Below are positions 52,301 to 62,534 of a stretch of DNA of 64,000 bases, one piece after another. The position numbers and the translations under genes are program-made. The stretch spans positions 1 to 64,000 of the forward strand of contig DATFAA010000164.1 in the NCBI GenBank assembly GCA_035255045.1, in the 5' to 3' direction. The notes under the pieces were generated by a model. It saw only the letters and a program-made list of their open reading frames with translations, was not told the origin of the DNA and searched no databases. This DNA is from JAGTRP01 sp035255045 (GTDB lineage: Bacteria > Pseudomonadota > Gammaproteobacteria > Burkholderiales > Rhodocyclaceae). Each line of letters starts with the position of its first letter. Position 1 is the stretch's first letter.

Positions 52301-54368
52301 TGTTAGCAGCCTCGGCGGCCTGGTCGGTTGGAGTAACGGTTCTGTTACAAACAGCTACGCCGTTGGTAGTGTGGCTAGCGGTGGAACTAGCTCCGACATT
52401 GGGGGCCTACTCGGTCATAACAACGCCGGCACAGTTGCCGACAGCTACGGAACCGGCCCGGTGACTGCCGGAACTGGCAGTACCTATCTGGGAGGCTTAA
52501 TTGGATACTCCGTAATGGGTGCGGTTACCGGCAGCTATTGGAATACGCAAACATCCGGACAGGGCGCCAGTGCAGGCGGCACAGGCCTCACCACGGCCCA
52601 AATGCAGGACCGCACCAATTTTGCCGGCTGGGACTTTGTCGACACATGGCGTCAGTACGACGGGCACACCTATCCGTTACTCAAGGATTTGCTGAAACCT
52701 CTTACGGTTACCGCCAACAATACAGTCCAAACCTACGACAGCACCGCTTACAGCGGCGGTAACGGCGTCACTCTTTCAGAGCCGGCGGCTGCAGGCTCCC
52801 TACTTGGAACACTGACCTTCAGCGGCACTTCCCAGGGAGCCCGGAACGCCGGCAGCTATACCATCAGCCCGTCCGGCTATTGGTCGGACCAGCAGGGCTA
52901 CGATATCACCTTCGCCAGTGGCACCCTGACAATAAACCAGGCCAGTCTTCCTGTTGCCGGCGTGATTGCCACCGACAAGGTGTACGACGGTAACACTGCG
53001 GCTCTCCTCAACGGTGGCAGCATCCAGCCGTTCGCTGGAGATAGCGTCACGCTTTCCGCCGGAATCGGGGAATTTGCCGACCGGCACGTCGGTACCGAAA
53101 AGACTGTAACCGCTAGCGGCTATATCATCTCCGGCCCCGATGCCGGCAATTACACTCTCGTCCAACCGTCGGGACTTGCCGCCAATATCAGTCGCCGGCC
53201 CTCGGTTGCTTGGATCGGCGGCCCTACGGGAGACTGGTCCAATCCGGCCAACTGGCAGGATGGAGCTCTGCCTGACCGTAGCAATGTACTCGCAGTCAGC
53301 ATCCCTTCCGGCACTACCGTTGTCTATGGCGCAGCGGCAGACAATACCAACCTCGCCAACCTTGCCAGCGGCGGAGAATTCTTGCTCACCGGTGGCAACC
53401 TGCACATCGCCGACAGCTTCCAAACTGCTCGCTTCGGCCAAAGTGGCGGGAGCCTGACAGGTACCGGGAATTTCACCGTTAACGAGGCATTTCATCAGAC
53501 CGCTGGCTCAATAGACTTGGTAGACACTGCAGCAGCAAACATCACCCAAGTTAGCGGCGATCTCATTGCCAGATCGATCAAGGCTGGGGCTGTATCCCTC
53601 CGAACACAGGACGGTGCAATTCTCGATGGTGGTATGGGCACGAGCATTACCGCTGCGTCCCTTACCCTTGCAGCAACCCGAGGTATCGGCAATGCCGCCG
53701 CACCGCTCAGGACAGCCGTTGGCTGGCTGACTGCGAACAACAACGAAGGCGATATTGTCATCGTCAACAACGGTGCCTTAACAGTAGCTGGCATCACCAA
53801 CGCCGGGTCAGGTGACATCAATATCGACAATACAGGTGCATTGGTGACGACCGGGCCGGTAACAGCAACTTCGGGCAATATTTCCATTGTCACTCATAGC
53901 CCTCTAACAATTGGCGCTGATGGGTTAAGCGCTTCTGGCGATATCCAGCTGACAGCTTCTCCGTCTGGTGACAGCGCCAATGACAACCTGAGTATCAACG
54001 GCCCGATCAGATCTGGCGGCCAAGCTATTCTGGGTGCCGGCAACGAAATCATAATAAATGCCGAAGTGAATGGCGCTACCGGGGTGAAAGTCGACCAGGG
54101 CAATGTAAGCGCAAGATCCACAGTGCTCTTATCCAGCCAAGACGTTCCTGGTCAACTGGCAGAAACGACAGTAACTCCGGTTGTCGCCAGCACCCTTAGC
54201 GTCTTTAAACCTAATCATGTGCAGGATACGGCTGTAGTGCAGTCCCAGGCTGCTTTGCTAACAATCGAGCCAGATGTTCCAGGTTCCCAGCCCTGGACTT
54301 CAGAGCATCGGAGTAACAAGAGAAGAGACGTTGCTAACGGACAGGATGAAACGAACCATGGAAACTGA
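49320..54368 (+). CDS. TpsA-type exoprotein (filamentous hemagglutinin-like) with GLUG and MBG/YDG repeats
   Basis: A 1682-residue secreted protein. A signal peptide ends at AYA (residue 30). The TPS secretion domain follows (about 31-290) with GGVLSITNSPGAIINWQNF and NPNGILFG at 111-118. Residues about 560-1110 are packed with GLUG-type repeats of the form GGLVGxNxGxxxNSYAxGxV in two blocks. MBG/YDG-type beta domains follow near 1130-1280 (VTANNTVQTYDSTAYSG, ATDKVYDGNTAA), and then a long beta-helical stretch. Such proteins cross the outer membrane through a TpsB pore and serve as adhesins. No TpsB gene lies in the window. AGGAAAGTTCGA precedes the ATG. Confidence 0.92.
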   Translation: MRHCAINQFFRHNAVCLAVALCFADPIAYATPTGAQVVNGQVGFNQQGGVLSITNSPGAIINWQNFSIGANEAVRFIQQSSASSVLNRVTGQDPSQILGTLQSNGRVFLINPNGILFGQNARIDVAGLVASTLNLSNPDFLSNRLNFTPTSQAKNIDNWGRLNAASGGQIYLIAPDINNSGVISSPQGEILLAAGKSVQLVDTGTPGLRVEITAPGNEAVNLGQIISPSGRISMLGTLVSQKGIVSASSAVAEGGKIFLRATKHLGIAGDSQTTADGIKGGEIIAKVEDGGRIGGTLTGRGTLSAQGDGSTGSGGFVETSAANTDIDGLSVRTRGGIWLIDPYDFTIAAGGDITGTSLSTNLGSGNVVIVSSQGSNASGNGDININEPVSWSANTLTLTAARDININAVMTASGTSALTMNTATANGSDAAVAGGTVRVGFNPDGSFKGRVDFPGRSGTGFLTINGLSYAVINSVGAENSTTGTDLQGMRGSPSGHYALGGDIDASATSTWNWNGSVYEGFTPVEGAYGTTFTGSLNGLGHRVTGLTINRPSTDYVGLFSHVDASGMVHNLGVEGGSVRGRDFVGALAGTNDGFLGNSYAAVTVTGGANSFGVGGLVGENYASIRDSYARGNVSGGNGSFGVGGLVGINYASVSSSYATGNVTGGSGSERVGGLVGDNSGFGSINNSISNSYAAGTVSGGSNVGGLVGYSEGNIVGSHASGNVTGDSVVGGLTGYSEGSIADSFAAGNVAGSSFVGGLAGSNWGSVTNSHYDVDTVLINGSHYLTVGGLYGAQYQDWFIHDKTLNIAGYLGAPDADGYYTVGTVQNMKDLLAFADSSAYKFRLTADIDLVSATGLYIPILGAAEFDGAGHTISNLNLHQQTNALGLFGSVSPGSTLTNLGITGSVTGMEAVGGLAGMNKGSISNSHAAVTVTDYSGGSFVGGLVGTNSGSITRSFANGNVTVGDNAYAIGGLIGSNTGTVASNYATGSVTSGSGVSSLGGLVGWSNGSVTNSYAVGSVASGGTSSDIGGLLGHNNAGTVADSYGTGPVTAGTGSTYLGGLIGYSVMGAVTGSYWNTQTSGQGASAGGTGLTTAQMQDRTNFAGWDFVDTWRQYDGHTYPLLKDLLKPLTVTANNTVQTYDSTAYSGGNGVTLSEPAAAGSLLGTLTFSGTSQGARNAGSYTISPSGYWSDQQGYDITFASGTLTINQASLPVAGVIATDKVYDGNTAALLNGGSIQPFAGDSVTLSAGIGEFADRHVGTEKTVTASGYIISGPDAGNYTLVQPSGLAANISRRPSVAWIGGPTGDWSNPANWQDGALPDRSNVLAVSIPSGTTVVYGAAADNTNLANLASGGEFLLTGGNLHIADSFQTARFGQSGGSLTGTGNFTVNEAFHQTAGSIDLVDTAAANITQVSGDLIARSIKAGAVSLRTQDGAILDGGMGTSITAASLTLAATRGIGNAAAPLRTAVGWLTANNNEGDIVIVNNGALTVAGITNAGSGDINIDNTGALVTTGPVTATSGNISIVTHSPLTIGADGLSASGDIQLTASPSGDSANDNLSINGPIRSGGQAILGAGNEIIINAEVNGATGVKVDQGNVSARSTVLLSSQDVPGQLAETTVTPVVASTLSVFKPNHVQDTAVVQSQAALLTIEPDVPGSQPWTSEHRSNKRRDVANGQDETNHGN

Positions 54369-54490
54369 GTAGGATGGATCTCTGGTCCATATCCATTGTG
54401 TCTGCTGCATGTTTGTCAGCGGACATATCTGGTTGGCAATTCGAATTGCCGTTAAGGGTCGATTTCTGCCTGCGGCCAACGACAATGCGA

Positions 54491-54847
54491 CCGTTCGACG
54501 CACCGCCCGCTCCCAGTCCCGGCCTTGAACGGCTCCTTGCCGCCGAGCCGCCGTGGAAATAGGGCGGCCGGAGCTGCAAGCCCCGGCACCGCTGAATCCA
54601 TCATGTACTGACCCACTTCGACTGCGGCGAGCCTGTGATGGATGACTGGCTCAAGCGCCGGGTGCTGACCAACCAGTCGTCCGGGGCGAGCCGCACTTAC
54701 GTTGTCGCCGATTCCGGGCAGCGGGTGGCCAGTTATTACGCGCTGGCGGCCGGTGCAATTGCAGACAGGCCGGCCCGAGGGGCTGTAAGGCGCAACATGC
54801 CGACCTCGATTCCCGTGCTGATTCTCGGCCGCCCGTCGACTCCCTGA
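54491..54847 (+). pseudogene. degraded TacAT (DUF1778-GNAT) toxin-antitoxin module
   Basis: The end of an antitoxin-like reading frame (APPAPSPGLERLLAAEPPWK, stop at 54560-54562) overlaps a GTG start (54553) reading MEIGRPELQAPAPLN, as TacA/TacT pairs commonly overlap. The toxin frame then shifts: HFDCGEPVMDDWLKRR, NQSSGASRTYVVADSGQRV, YYALAAGAIAD and RRNMPTSIPVLILGR appear from 54614 in another frame. The protein stops at 54847 where the acetyl-CoA-binding half should continue. The N-terminal part of the antitoxin is not recognisable. Both genes are therefore broken remnants. Confidence 0.72.
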
Positions 54848-54891
54848 CCCTGTTCCTGCTGCTTCACCCGCCGCGCCCCGGCGGCTGACCC

Positions 54892-56565
54892 TCACGCCCG
54901 ATAAGCAATCCGGAATCCGCCCCAATGCCTGCCGTTCACGTAGACGGGCGACGAGATGTCGTGCATCACCTCCCCCGTGTCCCGCCGGTAGGTCTGCATC
55001 AGGTAGGGCTGGACATGGCTGCTGCTGCGCTTGCTCACCGGGTCGTCGAAGATGCGCTTGGTGCGGTTGCCCAGGAAGTCCTTCTGGTAATCCCCGGTCA
55101 GGGGCTGGGTGCAGTGCTTGTTGTGGGTCGGCATGTAGCCGTTGATATCGGCGGCGCAGGCCACGGCGATGGCGCTCGAATGCTTCAGCAGGGCCTCCTG
55201 GATGGGCGGGAAGAGGCGGTCGGTGAGGGCATCGAAGGCGGTGGTGTATTTCTGCGGATTGGTGTTGGCGATGGGCCGGTAGTTGCGGTCGAAGACGTCG
55301 TCCTCCCGGATCTGCCCCGCCGCGACGGCCTGCTCCAGGGCACGGCCGATGTCCCGAGCGGCCTCCTGCACCAGGGCCGGCATGATCTGGTGGGTGCGCA
55401 TGGCCTGTTCGCCGGTGGCACCGAGCTTGAAGACGGCGTTGATCTCCTTCAGGTTGGCCGCCAGGCTTTCCAGCTGCTTGGCCTCCTCCAGGGTGAGGGT
55501 CGCTCCCGAGCTATTGCGTTCGGCCATGGCCATGATCTCCCGCACATGCTCCACCAGCTTGTCCGCCTCGCTGCCCTGCTGGCGGATGGCGACGGCGATG
55601 CCGTCCACCTTCTCCATGGTCTCCTGAGCGCCGCTGTTGATGCGCTCCAGGGACTGGGCGGCCTCCCGGGCCAGTTCGGCGCCGACGTGAGCCTGCTGGC
55701 TGCCGTCGTTGATTGAGGTGATGGCAGCCCGGGTCTCGTCCTGGATGGCGCTGATGACGCCGCTGATTTCGGTGGTCGCCGTCGAGGTCCGCTCGGCGAG
55801 CTTCCTCACCTCGTCCGCCACCACCGCGAAGCCGCGCCCGGCCTCGCCGGCCCGGGCCGCCTCGATGGCGGCGTTGAGGGCGAGGAGGTTGGTCTGGTCG
55901 GCGATCTCCCGGATGACACGGACGATGCTGCTGATGGCCTCGGAACGCTCCCCGAGGCCGCCGATCACCTGGGCCGACTGGCCGACGCAGCGGGCGATGC
56001 GCTCGATTTCCGCCGAGGCGTCGTGGACCACCTGCATCCCCGCCAGGGACAGGCTGCGGGCTTCCTGGGCGTTGCCGGCGGCCTGGCCGGCATGGGCGGC
56101 GATGGTGTTGACGCCGCTGGTCATCTCGTCGATGGCCCGGGCCATGTCCTGGGAGGCCTGGCGCTGGCTGTCCGAGCCCTCAGCAACGGCCTTGGCGTGC
56201 TTCGCGAGCTCGTCGGCGGCCGTCGCCACCCGCTCGGCGTCGAACACCACCTTGCCCATGATGCCCTGGAAGGTCTCGGTGAGGGCGTTGAAGGCCTTGG
56301 CGCAGTCGCCGGCGGGGCCCCCGGCGATCTCCGCCCGCAGGGACAGGTTGCCGCTGCGGTTCATGTCGGTGATGGTGGCGGTCAGCCCCCGCAGGGCGCC
56401 CTCCAGGGGGCGGCTGCCCAGCCAGGCGAGGAGGGCGGCCAGGAGCCCGAGGGCGGCGGCGCCCGCCATCCCGGCAAACCCCAGGGCGCCCTGAAGGTAG
56501 AGAAGAAACGCCGCCCCGGCCGCGACGACCAGAGCCTGCCCGGAAATAACGATCAAACGAGCCAT
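54892..56565 (-). CDS. methyl-accepting chemotaxis protein with C-terminal cytoplasmic sensor domain
   Basis: A 557-residue chemoreceptor. Two adjacent N-terminal membrane helices (about 3-50) leave almost no periplasmic domain. A HAMP-like segment and the signalling hairpin (IREIADQTNLLALNAAIEAA, GFAVVADEVRKLAERT) fill residues 60-380. The last 140 residues are an extra domain with DRNYRPIANTNPQKY, AACADINGYMPTHN-like sequence, NRTKRIFDDP and a YVNGRHWGGFRIAY end, resembling a Cache-type fold and located in the cytoplasm. It is the last gene of the leftward paa run (76 bp after the crotonase gene), with AAGGGGG before ATG 56565. It probably senses a cytosolic metabolite or energy state. Confidence 0.9.
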   Translation of the reverse strand: MARLIVISGQALVVAAGAAFLLYLQGALGFAGMAGAAALGLLAALLAWLGSRPLEGALRGLTATITDMNRSGNLSLRAEIAGGPAGDCAKAFNALTETFQGIMGKVVFDAERVATAADELAKHAKAVAEGSDSQRQASQDMARAIDEMTSGVNTIAAHAGQAAGNAQEARSLSLAGMQVVHDASAEIERIARCVGQSAQVIGGLGERSEAISSIVRVIREIADQTNLLALNAAIEAARAGEAGRGFAVVADEVRKLAERTSTATTEISGVISAIQDETRAAITSINDGSQQAHVGAELAREAAQSLERINSGAQETMEKVDGIAVAIRQQGSEADKLVEHVREIMAMAERNSSGATLTLEEAKQLESLAANLKEINAVFKLGATGEQAMRTHQIMPALVQEAARDIGRALEQAVAAGQIREDDVFDRNYRPIANTNPQKYTTAFDALTDRLFPPIQEALLKHSSAIAVACAADINGYMPTHNKHCTQPLTGDYQKDFLGNRTKRIFDDPVSKRSSSHVQPYLMQTYRRDTGEVMHDISSPVYVNGRHWGGFRIAYRA

Positions 56566-56641
56566 TGCAACCCCCTTGCCTTGGGGCGGCGGCGCCCAGG
56601 GAGCCGCCGAGCCCCGCACTGTTCTTCGATGTCCCGACGCC

Positions 56642-57445
56642 TCAGGCCTGGAGCTTCAGCCAGGCCGGGGGACGCTTCTCCAGGAAGGCGGCGATGCCGT
56701 TCCGGGCCTCCTCGGTGGCCCGCTGGCGGGCGATGCGCTGGGCGGTCTCCTCGCCCACGGCCTCGTCGATGGGCTGCCCGGCAACCGCCGCGATGAGATC
56801 CTTGGCCGCCTTCTGGGCGAGCGGCGCGCCGGCCAGCAGCACGCCGGCCAGGGCGGCCACCGCCTCGTCCAGTTTCTCGGCGGCCACCACCTCGCCCACC
56901 AGGCCGATGGCCAGGGCCCGCTCCGCCGAGATGCGCTCGGCGGTCTGGAAATAGCGCAGGGCATGGCGGGGGCCGACGGCCCGCAGGACGTAGGGGCTGA
57001 TGACCGCCGGGATGATCCCGAACTTCACCTCGGAAGTGGCGAAGACGGCGTCCTCGCTGGCAATGGCCATGTCGCAGGCGGCGGCGAGGCCGGTGCCGCC
57101 CCCGAGGGCGGCGCCCTGGACCCTGGCGATGGTGGGTTTGGACATGCCGGAGAGGGTGCGCAGCATGCCGGCGAAGCGGCGGGCGTCATCCAGGTTCTCG
57201 GCATGGCCGTAGCCGGAGGCGCGCTTCATCCAGTTGAGGTCGGCGCCGGCGGAGAAGTGGCGGCCGCGGCCGGCCAGCACCACCACCCGCACCGAAGCGT
57301 CGGCGTCCAGCTCGGCGCAGGCGGCGCTGAGGTCGGCGATGAGCTCCTCGTTGAAGGCGTTGAACACCTCGGGACGGTTCATCCAGAGGGTGGCGACCTC
57401 GTTCGAGCGTTCGATTTCAAGAGTCTTGTACATGGGCTTCTCCAT
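56642..57445 (-). CDS. enoyl-CoA hydratase/isomerase family protein (methylglutaconyl-CoA hydratase-like)
   Basis: A 267-residue crotonase. The oxyanion-hole segments are HFSAGADLNWMK and GAALGGGTGLAAACDMAIAS. The sequence around SEVKFGIIPAVISPYVLRAV resembles LiuC/AtuE-type hydratases more than PaaG, the ring-1,2-epoxyphenylacetyl-CoA isomerase. The start ATG at 57445 overlaps the paaF stop (TGATG), and AAGGA lies upstream, so it is coupled to paaF. In this operon it may serve in the lower phenylacetate route, or link leucine degradation; the specific substrate is uncertain. Confidence 0.85.
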   Translation of the reverse strand: MEKPMYKTLEIERSNEVATLWMNRPEVFNAFNEELIADLSAACAELDADASVRVVVLAGRGRHFSAGADLNWMKRASGYGHAENLDDARRFAGMLRTLSGMSKPTIARVQGAALGGGTGLAAACDMAIASEDAVFATSEVKFGIIPAVISPYVLRAVGPRHALRYFQTAERISAERALAIGLVGEVVAAEKLDEAVAALAGVLLAGAPLAQKAAKDLIAAVAGQPIDEAVGEETAQRIARQRATEEARNGIAAFLEKRPPAWLKLQA

Positions 57446-58218
57446 CACCGGTCCTTGAAGCTCGGCTTGCGCTTCTCGGCGAATGCGGCCATGCCTTCCT
57501 TCTGGTCCTCGAGTGCGAAGGCGGAATGGAAGACCCGGCGCTCGAACAAGAGCCCCTCATTGAGGGAGGACTCGAAGGCCCGGTTCACCGACTCCTTGAT
57601 CATCATGACCACCGGCAAGGAGAAGCCGGCGATGGTCTGGGCGGCCTTGAGGGCCTCCTCCATCAGCTGGTCGGCGGGGACGATGCGGGCCACCAGGCCG
57701 GCGCGCTCGGCTTCGGCGGCGTCCATCATGCGGGCGGTGAGGCACAGGTCCATGGCCTTGGCCTTGCCGACGGCCCGGGGCAGGCGCTGGGTGCCGCCGG
57801 CGCCGGGCAGGGTGCCGAGCTTGATTTCCGGCTGGCCGAACCTGGCGGTGTCGGCGGCGTAGATCATGTCGCACATCATCGCCATCTCGCAGCCGCCCCC
57901 CAGGGCGTAGCCGGCGACGGCGGCGATCACCGGCTTGCGGGCGGTCTTGATGCGCTCCCAGTTGCGGGTGATGAAGTCCGTCTTGTAGGCGTGCATGTAG
58001 TCGAAATCCTTCATGAAGCCGATGTCGGCTCCGGCGGCGAAGGCTTTCTCATTGCCGGTGATGACGATGCAGCCGATCTTCTCGTCGGCTTCGAAGGCGT
58101 CGATGGCGGCGGCGATGCCGTCGACGACTTCGTTGTTGAGGGCATTCATGGCTTCCGGCCGGTTGATGCGGATGAGGCCAACCTTGCCGTGGGTTTCGGT
58201 GATTACTGTCGGGGTCAT
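57445..58218 (-). CDS. paaF: PaaF-type 2,3-dehydroadipyl-CoA hydratase
   Basis: A 257-residue crotonase with both catalytic glutamate regions: GYALGGGCEMAMMCD and GQPEIKLGTLPGAGGTQRL. The FAAGADIGFM oxyanion segment and the KRKPSFKDR tail fit PaaF, which hydrates 2,3-dehydroadipyl-CoA in the beta-oxidation-like part of phenylacetate degradation. The ATG at 58218 follows GGAGAACACC. An intrinsic-terminator-like hairpin ends only a few bases before that ribosome binding site. Confidence 0.88.
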   Translation of the reverse strand: MTPTVITETHGKVGLIRINRPEAMNALNNEVVDGIAAAIDAFEADEKIGCIVITGNEKAFAAGADIGFMKDFDYMHAYKTDFITRNWERIKTARKPVIAAVAGYALGGGCEMAMMCDMIYAADTARFGQPEIKLGTLPGAGGTQRLPRAVGKAKAMDLCLTARMMDAAEAERAGLVARIVPADQLMEEALKAAQTIAGFSLPVVMMIKESVNRAFESSLNEGLLFERRVFHSAFALEDQKEGMAAFAEKRKPSFKDR

Positions 58219-58228
58219 GGTGTTCTCC

Positions 58229-58257
58229 AAAAAAATGGCCGCCAGGAAACAGCGGCC
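58229..58257 (-). terminator. internal terminator or attenuator between the binding-protein gene and paaF
   Basis: Read on the minus strand: GGCCGC (58257-58252), a 9-nt loop, GCGGCC (58242-58237), A, then seven T (58235-58229), directly followed by GGAG, the paaF ribosome binding site. It is a complete intrinsic terminator inside an otherwise tightly spaced operon (73-bp gap). Confidence 0.75.
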
Positions 58258-58291
58258 CCAAGTGCAGCGGAGAGAATCTGTGGATGGGGGC

Positions 58292-59437
58292 TTACTGGAC
58301 GATGGCCCAGGTGCCGCCCTTGACTTCCAGCATGCGGAAAGCCGAGAGGTCGAGGCCCATGTGGTCGGTGGGCGACATGTTGAAGGTGCCGCTGGTGCCG
58401 ACGAAGCCCTTGGTGGCTTCGATGGCGTCGCGGACCTTGGCCTTGTCGGTGCCGTTGGCGCGCTTGATGGCGTCCACCGCCAGCATCAGGCCGTCGTAGG
58501 CGTAGCCGCCGAAGGTGGACACGTCGGTCTTGTAGCGGGCCTTGTAGGCGTTCTCATAGGCCGTCACCACCGGCTTCTGGGGGTCGTTGGCGGGCAGCTT
58601 CTCGGGGATCAGCTGGGCCGGGGAGGGCAGGCGCACCCCTTCGGCCGCCGGGCCGGCGAGCTTCAGGAACTCGTCGGACGCGACGCCGTGGGACTGGTAC
58701 AGGGGCAGCGTGATGCCGAGCTGCTTGTAGTTCTTGGTGACGATGGCCGGACCCTGGCCGAGGCCGAAGACGAACACGGCCTGTACCCCCGGGGTGTTCT
58801 TGATCTTGGTGAGCTGCGGGCTGATGTCGGTGTCCTTGGGGCCGTAGGTCTCGTTGGCCACCAGGGTGATGCCGTACTTGCCGGCCACCGCCTCGGTCTC
58901 CTTCTTGCCGGACTGGCCGAAGCCGGAGGTCTCGGACAAGAGGGCCACCTTGGTCAGGCCGCGCTTCTTCATGTCCTCGAACACCTTCTCGGCCGCCATG
59001 CGGTCGGTGTGCGGGGTCTTGAAGACGTGTTTCTTGACGGGCTCGGTGATGACCACGGCGCCGGCCAGGGAGATGAAGGGGGTGCCGGACTTCTCGGCCA
59101 GGGGAACCATGGACATGGTGGCGCCGGTGGTGGTGCCGCCGACCAGCACGTCCACCTTGTCGTCGTCGATCAGGCGCTTGGCGAAGCCGTTGGCCTTGTT
59201 GGCGTCGCTGCCGTCGTCATAGTGGACCAGCTGCAGCTGGCGGCCGAGGACGCCGCCCTTCTTGTTGATTTCCTCGACGTACATCTGCAGGGTCTTGAGC
59301 TCCGGGTCGCCCAGGAAGGCGGCGGGGCCGGTGACCGAGAGCACCGAGCCGATCTTGATCGGCTCGGCGGCGATGGCCCCCAGGGCTCCCAGGGCCAGCG
59401 CGGCGCCGGCGACGACTTTCTTCATCATGTGGTTCAT
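58292..59437 (-). CDS. Liv-type ABC transporter substrate-binding protein
   Basis: A 381-residue periplasmic binding protein. A signal peptide (cleaved near GAIAAE, residue 25) precedes a type I two-lobed fold of the branched-chain amino acid family (IKIGSVLSVTGPAAFLGDPE, VDVLVGGTTTGATMSM, FGGYAYDGLMLAVDAIKR). It lies inside the paa operon without its permease and ATPase genes, so it may deliver phenylacetate or a related aromatic acid to a transporter encoded elsewhere or beyond the window. AAAGGAGACAAGACC precedes the ATG. Confidence 0.9.
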   Translation of the reverse strand: MNHMMKKVVAGAALALGALGAIAAEPIKIGSVLSVTGPAAFLGDPELKTLQMYVEEINKKGGVLGRQLQLVHYDDGSDANKANGFAKRLIDDDKVDVLVGGTTTGATMSMVPLAEKSGTPFISLAGAVVITEPVKKHVFKTPHTDRMAAEKVFEDMKKRGLTKVALLSETSGFGQSGKKETEAVAGKYGITLVANETYGPKDTDISPQLTKIKNTPGVQAVFVFGLGQGPAIVTKNYKQLGITLPLYQSHGVASDEFLKLAGPAAEGVRLPSPAQLIPEKLPANDPQKPVVTAYENAYKARYKTDVSTFGGYAYDGLMLAVDAIKRANGTDKAKVRDAIEATKGFVGTSGTFNMSPTDHMGLDLSAFRMLEVKGGTWAIVQ

Positions 59438-59464
59438 GGTCTTGTCTCCTTTGTTGATTTATCG

Positions 59465-60670
<1,206 letters not shown>

Positions 60671-60715
60671 GGTTGTCCTTTTACTCATGTCGGGGTTGCG
60701 ACGGCGGGGCGGCTC

Positions 60716-62041
<1,326 letters not shown>

Positions 62042-62069
62042 GGTTCTCTCCTCTCTGTGGTGTGGTGGC

Positions 62070-62534
62070 TCAACTGGCCTGTTGCAGACCGGCGATGACC
62101 TCGCCGCTGATGCGATAGCTCTTGCCCCGGAAGAGGGCGATGGTCTGGCCGCTCAGGGAGCGGACGGTGATGTCGTACACGCCGGTGCGGCCGGCGGCGG
62201 ACTGTTCGACGGCTTCGGCCTCCAGGGTCTCGCCTTCCCTGGCCGGGGCCAGGAAGTCGATATGGCAGGCCGAGGCCACGGTGTTGCGGTTGTAGCTGTT
62301 GCAGGCGTAGGCGAAGGCCGTGTCGGCCAGGGCGAAGATCATGCCGCCGTGGCAGATGTGGTGGCCATTGACCATGTCGGGGCGGACCACCATGCGGATC
62401 AGGGAGCGGCCCGGCTGGACGCTGACGAGCTGCAGGCCCAGCCCCTGGGCGGCCCGGTCCCGGGCCCACATGGCCTGGGCGGTGGCCTCGGCCAGGGCCT
62501 GGGCTTCGGCCGGGGTCGGTGTCGGGTTATTCAT
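62070..62534 (-). CDS. paaI: PaaI hydroxyphenylacetyl-CoA thioesterase
   Basis: A 154-residue hotdog-fold thioesterase with the PaaI signature NGHHICHGGMIFALADTAFA, where the Asp after ALA is the catalytic acid, plus HIDFLAPAREGETLEAEA. PaaI hydrolyses dead-end ring-hydroxylated phenylacetyl-CoA. The ATG at 62534 follows AAGGAATATCC and overlaps the paaH stop by 8 bp. Confidence 0.95.
   Translation of the reverse strand: MNNPTPTPAEAQALAEATAQAMWARDRAAQGLGLQLVSVQPGRSLIRMVVRPDMVNGHHICHGGMIFALADTAFAYACNSYNRNTVASACHIDFLAPAREGETLEAEAVEQSAAGRTGVYDITVRSLSGQTIALFRGKSYRISGEVIAGLQQAS

Noticed and set aside
50950..52560. CRISPR-like periodic repeats
   Set aside because: These are degenerate GLUG coding repeats in the exoprotein, with no constant repeat/spacer lengths.
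56642..57445. PaaG isomerase assignment
   Set aside because: Motifs around the active site resemble methylglutaconyl-CoA hydratases more than PaaG, so no paa symbol was given.
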